From: Candidatus Cloacimonadota bacterium
GTDB lineage: Bacteria; Cloacimonadota; Cloacimonadia; Cloacimonadales; JAMOQM01
Assembly: GCA_027064005.1 (NCBI GenBank)
Contig: JAMOQM010000085.1
Coordinates: forward strand, 1 to 43,661
Direction: 5' to 3'
Length of the DNA stretch: 43,661 nt
Shown here: positions 22,727 to 31,074 of the stretch, piece after piece
Layout of the letters: each line of letters starts with the position of its first letter
How positions within the stretch are numbered: the stretch's first letter is position 1
Made by a program: the position numbers and the translations under genes
Notes under the pieces: generated by a model
Databases searched by the model: none
What the model saw: only the letters and a program-made list of their open reading frames with translations
What the model was told of the DNA's origin: nothing

Positions 22727-23629
22727 CTAACCTAACAAAGTTGCTAAAGCTATTGAATATAATTTTGTTTCTTCACTATCACCTCGAGAAGAAAGTATTG
22801 CCGGCACTTTTGCACCTGCAACGATAGCAGCCAAAGGTGAATTTGCTAATTTTGTCATAGATTTATAAAAAACGTTTCCGGCCTCAATATTTGGAAAAAG
22901 CAAACAATCGGCATTTCCGGGAACTTCCCCTTTCAATCCTTTAATTTCAGCTGATTCTTTATCAATCGCAACATCTAAAGCTAAAGGTCCGTCAATAATA
23001 GCATTTTTAATTTGTCCGCGATCTCCCATTTTAGAAAGAATTGAAGCATCAACGCAAGCCGGCATTTTGGGATTAGCTTTTTCAGTGGCAGCAATAACAG
23101 CTAATTTCGGTTTTTCAACTCCGAGCTTAATTGTGGCATTAATCAAATAATTTGCAATTGCAATTTTTTGTTTTAAATCGGGATAAGGAATAATTGCCAC
23201 ATCTCCAACTACCAGAAGTCGATCCATATTAGGATTTTCCACAACGGTAATGTGAGATAAAATTGAACCTTTAGGTACAAGCCCCACTTCTTTATTTAAT
23301 AAAACTCTCATATAATTATCAGTGGAAATAATGCCTTTCATAATGGCATTTCCTTTCCCTTCATTAATTAATTGAACAGCTTTCAAACCGCTTTTTATTT
23401 CTTCCGGTTCATTAACAATAGTGAATTTGTTAGGATCAATATTCATTTCGTTACAAACTTTTTTAATCTTTTTTTCATCTCCGACCAAAGTAACATCTAC
23501 GATACCGAGATCAATAGCTTTTGATGTAGAACCTATAGAATGAGAATCTTGTCCATAAACGACAACAAGACGTTTTTTAGGTTTATTTTTAAGCATTTCA
23601 ACTATTTGTTCCAGTTTAGTAATTAGCAT
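22727..23629 (-). CDS. phosphate acetyl/butyryltransferase family protein, copy 1 (300 aa)
   Basis: First gene of the leftward operon. It has the same fold and landmarks as the next gene: KKRLVVVYGQDSHSIGSTSK, NAIMKGIISTDNYMRVLLNK, VVGDVAIIPYPDLKQKIAIA and SSRGDSEETKLYSIALATLL. Two adjacent, diverged phosphotransacylases suggest two acyl-CoA substrates or a hetero-oligomer. Start ATG is preceded by GGAGG at 5 bases. In amino-acid fermenters such enzymes act with butyrate or branched-chain acid kinases; here the neighbours are rpiB and glyA instead. Confidence 0.87.
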   Translation of the reverse strand: MLITKLEQIVEMLKNKPKKRLVVVYGQDSHSIGSTSKAIDLGIVDVTLVGDEKKIKKVCNEMNIDPNKFTIVNEPEEIKSGLKAVQLINEGKGNAIMKGIISTDNYMRVLLNKEVGLVPKGSILSHITVVENPNMDRLLVVGDVAIIPYPDLKQKIAIANYLINATIKLGVEKPKLAVIAATEKANPKMPACVDASILSKMGDRGQIKNAIIDGPLALDVAIDKESAEIKGLKGEVPGNADCLLFPNIEAGNVFYKSMTKLANSPLAAIVAGAKVPAILSSRGDSEETKLYSIALATLLG

Positions 23630-23652
23630 TTTTCCTCCAAATTTTTTATTTC

Positions 23653-23681
23653 AAAATCTTTCTCATCATTTTCAGTGTCAA
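23653..23681 (-). promoter_or_regulatory. candidate promoter of the acyltransferase-rpiB-glyA operon
   Basis: TTGACA (complement of 23676-23681), 17-base spacer, then GATTTT followed by GAAA. The arrangement is the same as before infC. It would start transcription only ~15 bases before the ATG, enough to include the GGAGG ribosome site. Confidence 0.35.
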
Positions 23682-23833
23682 GGATTTCATTCTCGATAAA
23701 TAAAACGTCAAAAAAACATTGACTCAAAAAATAAAGAACACAGAATTAGTTCGTTTATAATTTATAAATTTATATTAACTTAAATTTATGTTTATTATTT
23801 TTTAACCCTTAACAAAGTATGAAGGAGAAATTC

Positions 23834-24604
23834 ATGGCTTCCGGAAAACAAATTATGTTTATTTTGATCTTAATCATTACTCTAAGTTTTTCAGTTTCTA
23901 TTTTCGCTCAATCTGTGAAAAACATCAAATTTATGACAGAAAACTATCCACCTTTTAACTTTAAAGAAAATGGTAATCTGCAAGGTATTTCCGTGGATTT
24001 ACTTACAGCAGCGATGAAAAAAATCGATCCAACTTTCAATCATAGTAAAATAGAATTACTTCCCTGGGCAAGAGGATACAAAATCGTTCAAAATGAAAAA
24101 AACACCTGCTTATTTGCTATGACAAGAACCGAAGCTCGAGAAAATTTATTTAAATGGGCAGGACCTTTGGCACCGGCATTAATTGTTCTCACAGCTAAAA
24201 AAAGCAATCACATCAAAATAAATTCAATTGATGATTTAAAAAAATATAACATCGGAACCGTCATTGAAGATGTTGGTGAACAATTATTAAATGAAAAAGG
24301 AATTTCTAACGATAAATTAGATAGAATTGGTGGAACAAACGCAATCAATATTTCAATCAAAAAATTAGACAAAGGAAGAATTGATTTATTCTCTTATGAT
24401 TCAAATGTTTTAAAATGGAAAATTAAACAAAACGGTCTGAATCCAAATGATTATGAAACGGTTTATGTTCTCAAAAAAGGAAAATTATCTTTCGCTTTCA
24501 ATAAAAACACTCCTGACAAAGTTGTTAATCAAATACAAAAGGCAATAGATGAAGTAAAAAAAGACGGAACTTATCAAAAGATATTGGATAAATATTTAAA
24601 ATAG
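23834..24604 (+). CDS. periplasmic solute-binding protein, family 3 (256 aa)
   Basis: I start at ATG 23834, which has AAGGAG 6 bases upstream; an in-frame ATG at 23819 lies before that ribosome site. A signal peptide (~22 residues, ending SIFA) is followed by an SBP_bac_3 domain: IKFMTENYPPFNFKENGNLQ, GISVDLLTAAMKKI, LLPWARGYKIVQNEKNTCLF and a C-terminal KAIDEVKKDGTYQKILDKYL. The NTCLFAMTRTEAREN segment with ENLFKWAGPL is typical of the subgroup found alone in Gram-negative bacteria (TTNSxR-type). No permease or ATPase is next to it, so it may serve a distant transporter or act as a sensor. It has its own terminator. Confidence 0.85.
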   Translation: MASGKQIMFILILIITLSFSVSIFAQSVKNIKFMTENYPPFNFKENGNLQGISVDLLTAAMKKIDPTFNHSKIELLPWARGYKIVQNEKNTCLFAMTRTEARENLFKWAGPLAPALIVLTAKKSNHIKINSIDDLKKYNIGTVIEDVGEQLLNEKGISNDKLDRIGGTNAINISIKKLDKGRIDLFSYDSNVLKWKIKQNGLNPNDYETVYVLKKGKLSFAFNKNTPDKVVNQIQKAIDEVKKDGTYQKILDKYLK

Positions 24605-24613
24605 TTATTTTCA

Positions 24614-24645
24614 AGAGACGCTGAAATATGCGTCTCTTTTTTTTT
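24614..24645 (+). terminator. rho-independent terminator after the solute-binding protein
   Basis: Stem AGAGACGC / GCGTCTCT with an 8-base loop, followed by nine T. The same stem sequence is used after the M16 peptidase gene at 40017-40040. Confidence 0.92.
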
Positions 24646-24745
24646 CAAGATTTTTCAAACTTACCAATTTTTATCGAAATCAATCATTCCAAAAAACATT
24701 AAGAATTCTATTCTTCATCTTTTTAAATTTATTCGTCATAAAGTT

Positions 24746-24780
24746 ATTGACAACAAATCTGTCGTAAATATCTTAACAAC
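24746..24780 (+). promoter_or_regulatory. candidate promoter/operator before the TrmB-type regulator
   Basis: TTGACA (about 24748) is followed ~17 bases later by ATCTTA. Within the spacer, GACAACAAATCTGTC has GACA/TGTC inverted arms overlapping the -35, a position that would suit autoregulation by the regulator encoded next. Both readings are tentative. Confidence 0.35.
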
Positions 24781-24804
24781 ATAATTTAAAAATAAAGAGG
24801 AATT

Positions 24805-25605
24805 ATGGAATTTGAACAAAAATTGGTTAATCTTGGAATGAATGTAAATGAAGCAAAAATCTATATTTATCTAATAAACAATAAGAATGCAACCGCAACA
24901 GAAATTGCCAAAAATGCTAAAATTTCGCGTACATTAGCTTATCAAATCCTAGATATCTTAATCCAAAAAAATTTCGTTACGGAAATCAGGGGAAATGTCC
25001 GAAAATATTCACCGGTCCCACCGGAAGAAGTAATGAATAGACTGGAAGAAGATCTCATTAATCAAAAAAAAATATTAGATGAAATCCGTCCGGAGTTGGT
25101 TAATTTATTCAATCAAAATGATTCTAATAAATCACCGTCAGACTTTATCCAAGTGCTTTATACCAAATCAAGTATTATATCTAAAATTGAATCGTTAGAG
25201 GCAAATTCCAAAAAAGAAGTTCTCGCCTTTAACAAACCACCTTATGTAATGAACATAAACAAATCCGACACCTATAAAATTTCAAACGATTTTCGCTCTT
25301 CACAAAAAAAAGCGGTTGAACGAGGAATTAAATTCAGATCCATTTATGAAATTGAAGAAGGTGATTTTACAACTTTTCAAAATAAAATAAGAATCTTCGA
25401 ATCACAGGGAGAAGAAGTAAGAATTATCGAAAATTTACCTATGAAAATGTTTGTATTCGATTCAAAAACAGTTGCTCTGGCTCTGCGTAATAAAGCGGAA
25501 ATTGGCGTCAACTTTGTAACCTTAATTATCGATCACGCAGATTTTGCAAAAGCAATGGAAGACATCTTTAATATTTTCTGGAAATTATCAAAAAAGAACA
25601 AATAA
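24805..25605 (+). CDS. TrmB-family transcriptional regulator (266 aa)
   Basis: The N-terminal winged helix (residues ~5-75) is typical of TrmB: LVNLGMNVNEAKIYIYLINN, TATEIAKNAKISRTLAYQIL and RGNVRKYSPVPPEEVMNRLE. A coiled-coil linker (~78-105) follows, then a C-terminal sensor domain of the PLD-like/TrmB type ending FNIFWKLSKKN. TrmB regulators usually sense sugars or other small metabolites. The gene is 9 bases before the secreted protein gene and surely co-transcribed with it. AGAGGAA precedes the ATG. Confidence 0.87.
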   Translation: MEFEQKLVNLGMNVNEAKIYIYLINNKNATATEIAKNAKISRTLAYQILDILIQKNFVTEIRGNVRKYSPVPPEEVMNRLEEDLINQKKILDEIRPELVNLFNQNDSNKSPSDFIQVLYTKSSIISKIESLEANSKKEVLAFNKPPYVMNINKSDTYKISNDFRSSQKKAVERGIKFRSIYEIEEGDFTTFQNKIRIFESQGEEVRIIENLPMKMFVFDSKTVALALRNKAEIGVNFVTLIIDHADFAKAMEDIFNIFWKLSKKNK

Positions 25606-25614
25606 GGAGTTATT

Positions 25615-27579
25615 ATGAAACGATTACTACTAACAACATTAGCAACTTTTATCCTAATATTCAGCCTCTTCGGACAATGGACAAATGATCCTTCAACAAA
25701 TACCGCAATATCTACTTTACCGGGTGAAGATGCAATTCCAAAAGTTGCCTCTCTGCCAAATGGCGATACCTACGTCAGTTTTTATGCAAATGAAAACGGC
25801 AATTACAATATTCGCCTTCAAAAACTTAACAAAGATGGAGTTCCTTTTTGGGATAATAATGGAATTCTAATCAGTGATAATCCTTCTATGAGTTGGTTAA
25901 CAGATTGGGATATGACTGTTTCTCAAGACAGTTGTGCCATCCTTGTGTTCCAAGATATTCGAACCGGAAACAATGATATTTTCGCTTATAAAATTTCACC
26001 AAACGGCGATTTTGTATGGGGAAATGATGGATTGCAATTAACCGATGATGTAGCTTTTGACGCTTCTCCAAAAGTTGAAGTAACAAATTCTAATAATACA
26101 ATTATAGCTTGGTCTTCCGAGAATGTAACAAAGATAGCAAAAGTTTCTCCTGAGGGTGATTTACTATTTGGCGGGAATGAAATAATTTTATCTGAAAATG
26201 ATATTTCCATTTCTTGGCCTCAAATTTTGCCTGTTGGTGATGATGATTTTATCTTAAAATATTATAGAGATTCGGGGCAATCTTGGTCTCCAATTCGTAA
26301 ACTTTATGCCCAAAGATATGATTCGGATGGAAATACTGTTTGGGAAAACCCGACTCAAATTAATGAAGCTGCCGGAATATCAGCCTGGACGCAAATTTTA
26401 GGAATGTGCTCCGACGGAAATCAAGGATTTTTTATTACTTGGCATGATGACCGAGATATGAATAATATTTCTCAGGTATATCTTCAACATGTTCTTAATG
26501 ACGGATCTCTCGGATATGCTCAAGATGGAATAGAAGTTTCAACTCGACCGGGTCGCCAAAGATACATTTCTGCAATTTCTTTTAATCAAGAAAACCGGAA
26601 AGTTAGCGTTTTTTGGAGAGAAACAAATATTGACCAAAATATCGACGGAATTTATGCTCAACAATTCGACTTGGAAGGTAATCCGCAATGGGACGCAAAT
26701 GATGTTCAAATATGTCCTTTCGGTGGTAATATGTTTTATCTCATTGGCGTTCAACAAAGTCAAAATAATATATTTGTTTTTTATGAAGAAAATTTCCCTT
26801 CCTCAGCAATCAACAATATGCTAAAAGCTAAAGCAATAAATCAAGACGGAGAATTTGTTTGGTCACCTGAAGAAAGCACAATATGCTCAGTTGAAAGCGA
26901 GAAAATCCATCCGAGTATTGGTAATTTAACTCAAAATCAATGGGTTCTTGCTTGGGAAGACAGACGAAATGAATCAACTGATATTTATGCTCAAAATATA
27001 AATATTTCCGGAGAACTTGGAAATACCGTTTCACCGTCCGGAATATCAGGTCAAATTACTTTGAATGAAGGAACTGCAAATATTCAGGAAGCAAACCTCG
27101 TTATCGCCGGAACAACTTATCATCCCGATGAAACGGGAAACTATTCTGTTGAACTTGATCCGGGAACTTACACGGTAACTTGTTCTTTAGAAGGATATGA
27201 AGATTTTACTCAAGAAAATGTTGTTGTTACTGCCGAAGAATTTACCACTTTGAATATTGAGATGCAAATAATTGTTCCAAATAACGATCCTTCGGTAAAT
27301 ACAATTACTTCTTTGATTGGAAATTATCCAAATCCTTTCAATCCTAAAACACAGATTAGCTTCAACTTACGAACATCAGGATTAGTCAGTATTAAGATTT
27401 ATGATATTAAAGGACAGAGAGTAAATACTTTGATTAATGATGTCCTTTCAGCCGGAAATCACGCAATTGTTTGGACCGGTTTAGACAGCAATAATCGAAA
27501 AGTTTCAAGCGGAATTTATTTTTATAGAATGAAATCCGGCAATTATACTTCCACAAAAAAGATGATTCTTCTTAAATAA
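25615..27579 (+). CDS. type IX-secreted beta-propeller protein with C-terminal sorting domain (654 aa)
   Basis: A Sec signal peptide (residues 1-20, ILIFSLFGQ) leads into ~450 residues of repeated units such as IRLQKLNKDGVPFWDNNGIL, DIFAYKISPNGDFVWGNDG, LYAQRYDSDGNTVWEN and WVLAWEDRRNESTDIYAQN, a propeller-like series. A carboxypeptidase-regulatory-like domain follows (~474-555, ISGQITLNEGTANIQEANLV). The last 85 residues (570-654) are a type A T9SS/FlgD-like sorting domain beginning NYPNPFNPKTQISF and ending STKKMILLK. It should be exported across the outer membrane by type IX machinery, which is not encoded here. The strong AAGGAG site lies in the gap after the TrmB gene. Confidence 0.88.
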   Translation: MKRLLLTTLATFILIFSLFGQWTNDPSTNTAISTLPGEDAIPKVASLPNGDTYVSFYANENGNYNIRLQKLNKDGVPFWDNNGILISDNPSMSWLTDWDMTVSQDSCAILVFQDIRTGNNDIFAYKISPNGDFVWGNDGLQLTDDVAFDASPKVEVTNSNNTIIAWSSENVTKIAKVSPEGDLLFGGNEIILSENDISISWPQILPVGDDDFILKYYRDSGQSWSPIRKLYAQRYDSDGNTVWENPTQINEAAGISAWTQILGMCSDGNQGFFITWHDDRDMNNISQVYLQHVLNDGSLGYAQDGIEVSTRPGRQRYISAISFNQENRKVSVFWRETNIDQNIDGIYAQQFDLEGNPQWDANDVQICPFGGNMFYLIGVQQSQNNIFVFYEENFPSSAINNMLKAKAINQDGEFVWSPEESTICSVESEKIHPSIGNLTQNQWVLAWEDRRNESTDIYAQNINISGELGNTVSPSGISGQITLNEGTANIQEANLVIAGTTYHPDETGNYSVELDPGTYTVTCSLEGYEDFTQENVVVTAEEFTTLNIEMQIIVPNNDPSVNTITSLIGNYPNPFNPKTQISFNLRTSGLVSIKIYDIKGQRVNTLINDVLSAGNHAIVWTGLDSNNRKVSSGIYFYRMKSGNYTSTKKMILLK

Positions 27580-27605
27580 AAATAGATCGACAATTTCAAT
27601 ATTAA

Positions 27606-27635
27606 TGTAGAGACAAGGTACAACTTGTCTCTACA
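27606..27635. repeat. perfect palindrome related to the GTAGAGAC repeats
   Basis: TGTAGAGACAAG and CTTGTCTCTACA form a perfect 12-bp stem around GTACAA. The outer GTAGAGAC/GTCTCTAC is shared with the first stem of the 146-bp element, but the flanks are not. It has no T-tract of length, so termination after the secreted protein gene is possible but not obvious. Confidence 0.6.
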
Positions 27636-27723
27636 ACACAAAACAGATATTCAATTATTAAAAATAAAATTTTATCCGAGCGAAAATATTCTTTTCAAAT
27701 TGATTAAATTCAAAAAGAGACAG

Positions 27724-27751
27724 AAAAAAACATCCCCTTTCGGAGATGTTT
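27724..27751 (-). terminator. rho-independent terminator of fhs
   Basis: On the minus strand AAACATCTCC pairs with GGGGATGTTT (GAAA loop, one G-U) and is followed by U residues. It starts 21 bases after the fhs stop. Confidence 0.88.
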
Positions 27752-27771
27752 GAAATAGTATAAATTGTTTT

Positions 27772-29442
27772 TTAGAATAATCCTTCCAGATTCCCTTTTT
27801 CATCAATATCAATTGTTTCGGCGGAAGGATGTTTTGGTAATCCCGGCATTCTCAAAATATCACCGGTGATAGGAATTAAGAAACCTGCTCCGGAAGAAAT
27901 TAAGATTCTGCGAACTGTTACCAAAAAGTTTTCCGGACGACCCAAAAGTTTAGGATTATCTGAAAGTGATTTCTGGGTTTTGGCAATACAGATTGGTAGT
28001 TTTGTATAACCGTGTTTTTTAATTAATCTCAAATCTTTTTTAGCGTCAGAAGTAAAATCAATTTTTTCTGCACCGTAAATCTCTTTTGCAATAGTCGCAA
28101 TTTTATCTTCAACAGGAGAATCCCATTTGTATAATTGTTTCATACTGCAAACACCGTCTTCGATAAGTTTGGTTACTTTTTCAGCTAATTCTGTTCCGCC
28201 GATACCACCTTTTTCCCAAAATTCTACGATTGAAGCATCAAATCCGTTTTTTATCGCAAAATCTTTTACGATCTGCAATTCTTCATCAGTATCTGTATAG
28301 AATTTATTGATTGCCACCACTGATCTCATTCCGAATTTTCTGATATTTTCCAGATGTTTTCCCAAATTTACCAAACCTTTTTTCAAAGCTTCAACATTTG
28401 GTTTTGTTAAGTCTTTTTTCTTAACTCCGCCGTGATGTTTAAGAGCTCTAACCGTTGCAACCAAAATTACAGCTGATGGACAAAATTCTCCGTAAGGACA
28501 TACGATATCAAAGAATTTCTCAGCTCCTAAATCAAAACCGAACCCGGCTTCAGTAACAACATAATCAGCCAATTTTAAAGCTGTTTTGGTAGCAATAATA
28601 CTATTTGTTCCTTGAGCGATATTCGCAAAAGGTCCCCCATGAACAAAGGCAGCAGTATTCTCGGTAGTTTGAACTAAATTTGGTTTCAACGCATCTTTAA
28701 GAAGAGCGGTGATTGCTCCTTCAAAACCCATATCTTTGACTTTAACCGGTTCATTTTTATATGTATATCCAATTGTAATGTTTCCAATTTTTTCTTTCAA
28801 TTCTTTAATATTATTGGATAAACACAAGATTGCCATTATTTCTGAAGCGGGAGTTATATCAAAGCCGTCTTCTCGTGGAACACCTTGAGTTTTACCACCC
28901 AAACCGATAACTATATCTCTTAAAGCTCTGTCGTTTACATCCATAACTCGTTTCCAAGTAATAGTTGTCGGATTTATATTTAAGGGATTTCCGTTGTAGA
29001 TAGAGTTGTCGATTAAAGCTGCAAGATTGTTGTTTGCTGATGTTACGGCATGCATATCTCCGGTAAAGTGCAAGTTAATATCTTCCATCGGTAATACTTG
29101 AGAATAACCTCCGCCGGCAGCACCGCCTTTAATTCCGAATATCGGACCTAATGAAGGTTCTCGAATTGCCGCAATTGCTTTTTTCCCGATTTTATTCATA
29201 GCTTGAGTTAAACCAATCGTTACGGTTGTTTTTCCTTCGCCTGCCGGTGTAGGTGTAATTGCCGAAACCAAGATAAGTTTTCCGGTTTTGTTTGATTTTA
29301 ATTTTTCGATTGTTTCAAATTTGATTTTAGCTTTGTAATTACCGTATAATTCCAAATCATTTTCATTTAAACCAAGGTCTTTTGCAATCTCAGTGATTTC
29401 CTTTAATTCCGTACTTTGAGCAATTTCAATATCACTTTTCAT
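27772..29442 (-). CDS. fhs: formate-tetrahydrofolate ligase (556 aa)
   Basis: Joins formate to tetrahydrofolate with ATP, or runs in reverse to make ATP from 10-formyl-THF. Full length with the P-loop PTPAGEGKTT (residues 64-73), AIREPSLGPIFGIKGGAAGGGYSQVLPMEDINLH, and the C-terminal LGRPENFLVTVRRILISSG and GDILRMPGLPKHPSAE. Start ATG has AAGGAG. It is monocistronic with its own terminator. Together with FolD and GlyA it connects formate, serine and glycine in this organism. Confidence 0.97.
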   Translation of the reverse strand: MKSDIEIAQSTELKEITEIAKDLGLNENDLELYGNYKAKIKFETIEKLKSNKTGKLILVSAITPTPAGEGKTTVTIGLTQAMNKIGKKAIAAIREPSLGPIFGIKGGAAGGGYSQVLPMEDINLHFTGDMHAVTSANNNLAALIDNSIYNGNPLNINPTTITWKRVMDVNDRALRDIVIGLGGKTQGVPREDGFDITPASEIMAILCLSNNIKELKEKIGNITIGYTYKNEPVKVKDMGFEGAITALLKDALKPNLVQTTENTAAFVHGGPFANIAQGTNSIIATKTALKLADYVVTEAGFGFDLGAEKFFDIVCPYGEFCPSAVILVATVRALKHHGGVKKKDLTKPNVEALKKGLVNLGKHLENIRKFGMRSVVAINKFYTDTDEELQIVKDFAIKNGFDASIVEFWEKGGIGGTELAEKVTKLIEDGVCSMKQLYKWDSPVEDKIATIAKEIYGAEKIDFTSDAKKDLRLIKKHGYTKLPICIAKTQKSLSDNPKLLGRPENFLVTVRRILISSGAGFLIPITGDILRMPGLPKHPSAETIDIDEKGNLEGLF

Positions 29443-29842
29443 AAATTCTCCTTATTTACCGTCTTTTTTCAGTTAGTTTTCATTATTAAACATTGTTTCG
29501 ACATTAATTTTATTTCACGAGAAATATCTTTTTCTACCTTATTTTTATCATACAAATTTCTTTTTTTTACGAAATCAATACATAATAAGATAAAAACAAT
29601 ATCTGAATAAAAAAGAAAAATCTTTGTTTTTGGCAAGAATAATTTAGTTATATAAAGCATTTTCTGTAAATTCAAGCTGACTTCCATTTTTTGGAAAGAC
29701 AAATATTCAAAAAAAAGACAGCGAAAAGAAGATCAACTAAGTTTTGAAAAATAAAGCTTATAAATGTTAAACATATTCAGCAAAATATTTGACCAAATAG
29801 TAAATGTAATAATTTTTAGATTAACTTGAGAAGGAGTGTTTT
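29443..29842. other. intergenic region upstream of fhs
   Basis: 400 bases of very AT-rich DNA. A 77-codon leftward frame (29469-29702) has no ribosome site and a composition that looks accidental. Nothing like a riboswitch is apparent. The last 20 bases carry the AAGGAG site of the broken gene that follows. Confidence 0.5.
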
Positions 29843-30154
29843 ATGAAAAAGAAAATGAGAAAAAATCGCAATTTATGTTTCCTCCAAATATGGGACATTA
29901 TGGGATTCAAATTTTTTCAAAAGGGAAATTTCTTAAATTTAGTTTTGATTCTCAGGATTCTTTGATTTGGCTATTTTATTACGGAATATCATAAAAAAGA
30001 AAATTGTTGGGAATGATTTTTTCACACTAAATACTATTCCAAATAATGAAAAAACATACAGAAAAGATAATCCTAAAAACAAATTCTGCGTCGGTTATTT
30101 TTACTTTTCAAAAAATAACGAAGGATTTATTCCAAATCAAGGTATATTAAAGTA
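29843..30154 (+). pseudogene. frameshifted small gene of unknown function
   Basis: A strong AAGGAG (29831-29836) sits 6 bases before ATG 29843, but the direct frame stops after ~40 codons. Dropping one base in the A-run after the second codon gives ENEKKSQFMFPPNMGHYGIQ, IFSKGKFLKFSFDSQDSLIW, LFYYGI; a second shift in the A-run near 29990 continues IKKKIVGNDFFTLNTIPNNE to FIPNQGILK and a stop at 30154-30156. The assembled product is ~105 residues. Both breaks are in homopolymers, so either gene decay or sequencing error would explain them. I do not recognise the protein. It overlaps the sigma-factor start (TAATG). Confidence 0.5.
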
Positions 30155-30646
30155 ATGAAAAATAATAATGAAGTTTTTTTTGAAAGTATCGTTATCAAAA
30201 CACAGAAGAAAATGTTTAATTACATTCTCCGTCAAACCTCTAATCGCGAGGATACGGAAGATATTCTTCAAAGCGTTTATACTTCCGTTTATAAAAGAAT
30301 AGATAAACTTGATAAGGAAAGAATAGAATCATATTTATATCGTTCAGCTCACAATGCAATTGTAAATTATTACAAAAAAAAGAAAAACAACCACGTTAGT
30401 TTTGATGACAAATATGAAATAAATTTCGCTCAACCAATTCCTATTAAAGAAAATAATAATAAAGTTTTGGAATATTTAGACGAATTGTCTCTTGATTATA
30501 AACACGTAATCGAGCTTAAATATTTTCAAAAAAAATCTTACAAAGAAATTTCTTCTATAATTGGAAAAAGTACAAAAGCCGTAGAATCATTATTAATTAG
30601 AGCTAAAAATAAATTAAGAAAAAAAATCGAAGGAAATAAGAAATGA
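30155..30646 (+). CDS. ECF-type RNA polymerase sigma factor (163 aa)
   Basis: Region 2 is seen in FNYILRQTSNREDTEDILQSVYTSVYKRI and ESYLYRSAHNAIVNYYKKKK (residues ~20-85), region 4 in LDELSLDYKHVIELKYFQKKSYKEISSIIGKSTKAVESLLIRAKNKL (~108-155). Regions 1.1 and 3 are absent, as in extracytoplasmic-function sigma factors. The next gene encodes a zf-HC2 anti-sigma factor with one membrane segment, and two Spy/CpxP-like proteins follow, so envelope stress or metal response is the likely signal. Confidence 0.92.
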   Translation: MKNNNEVFFESIVIKTQKKMFNYILRQTSNREDTEDILQSVYTSVYKRIDKLDKERIESYLYRSAHNAIVNYYKKKKNNHVSFDDKYEINFAQPIPIKENNNKVLEYLDELSLDYKHVIELKYFQKKSYKEISSIIGKSTKAVESLLIRAKNKLRKKIEGNKK

Positions 30647-30680
30647 GATTGTATAAAATAATAAAAAAAGGATGTTTAAA

Positions 30681-31073
30681 ATGAAATGCGAAAAAGTAAA
30701 AGACAGACTACAAGCTTTTATAGACAAAGAAACTTCTCCGGAAGTTACTGAAGAAATTCGTACTCATTTATTAGACTGTATCTCTTGTCAAAACGAATTG
30801 AGAAATCTTCAGAAAGTTGATGAATTTATTCTTTCTTATCAAGAAGAAGATGTGCCAAAAGCATTAACTGAAAAACTCCTCAATATTCCTTATTCTGACA
30901 AAAAGATAAGTCACTTTTCTCCTTTTAAGAAATTATCTGTCGCTGCTTCTATATTAATCGCTTTTATTTTAGGTGCTTGGGTAAGTTCTCAAACTCTTCA
31001 AAATAGAAATAGTACAGATTCCCTCTTATCTTCAGATAATAATCTTTACTCTTATTTTGAAGGAGGTTATTAA
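30681..31073 (+). CDS. zf-HC2 anti-sigma factor, single-pass membrane protein (130 aa)
   Basis: I start at ATG 30681, which has AAAGGA 8 bases upstream; an in-frame ATG at 30672 overlaps it. The N-terminal zinc-binding anti-sigma domain has CEKVKDRLQAFIDKE and HLLDCISC (His-x3-Cys-x2-Cys plus an N-terminal Cys), as in ChrR/RsrA-type proteins. A transmembrane helix (SVAASILIAFILGAWVSS, about 90-107) places ~20 residues outside. It should hold the preceding ECF sigma factor at the membrane until a signal releases it. Confidence 0.87.
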   Translation: MKCEKVKDRLQAFIDKETSPEVTEEIRTHLLDCISCQNELRNLQKVDEFILSYQEEDVPKALTEKLLNIPYSDKKISHFSPFKKLSVAASILIAFILGAWVSSQTLQNRNSTDSLLSSDNNLYSYFEGGY

Positions 31074-31074
31074 A

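Noticed and set aside
29469-29702. 77-codon leftward open frame upstream of fhs
   Set aside because: No ribosome site, composition biased by AT-richness, no recognisable motif, and overlaps the likely fhs promoter region.
29967-30155. 62-codon rightward frame as a separate gene
   Set aside because: It begins with TTG without a ribosome site and reads best as the second half of the frameshifted gene that starts at 29843.
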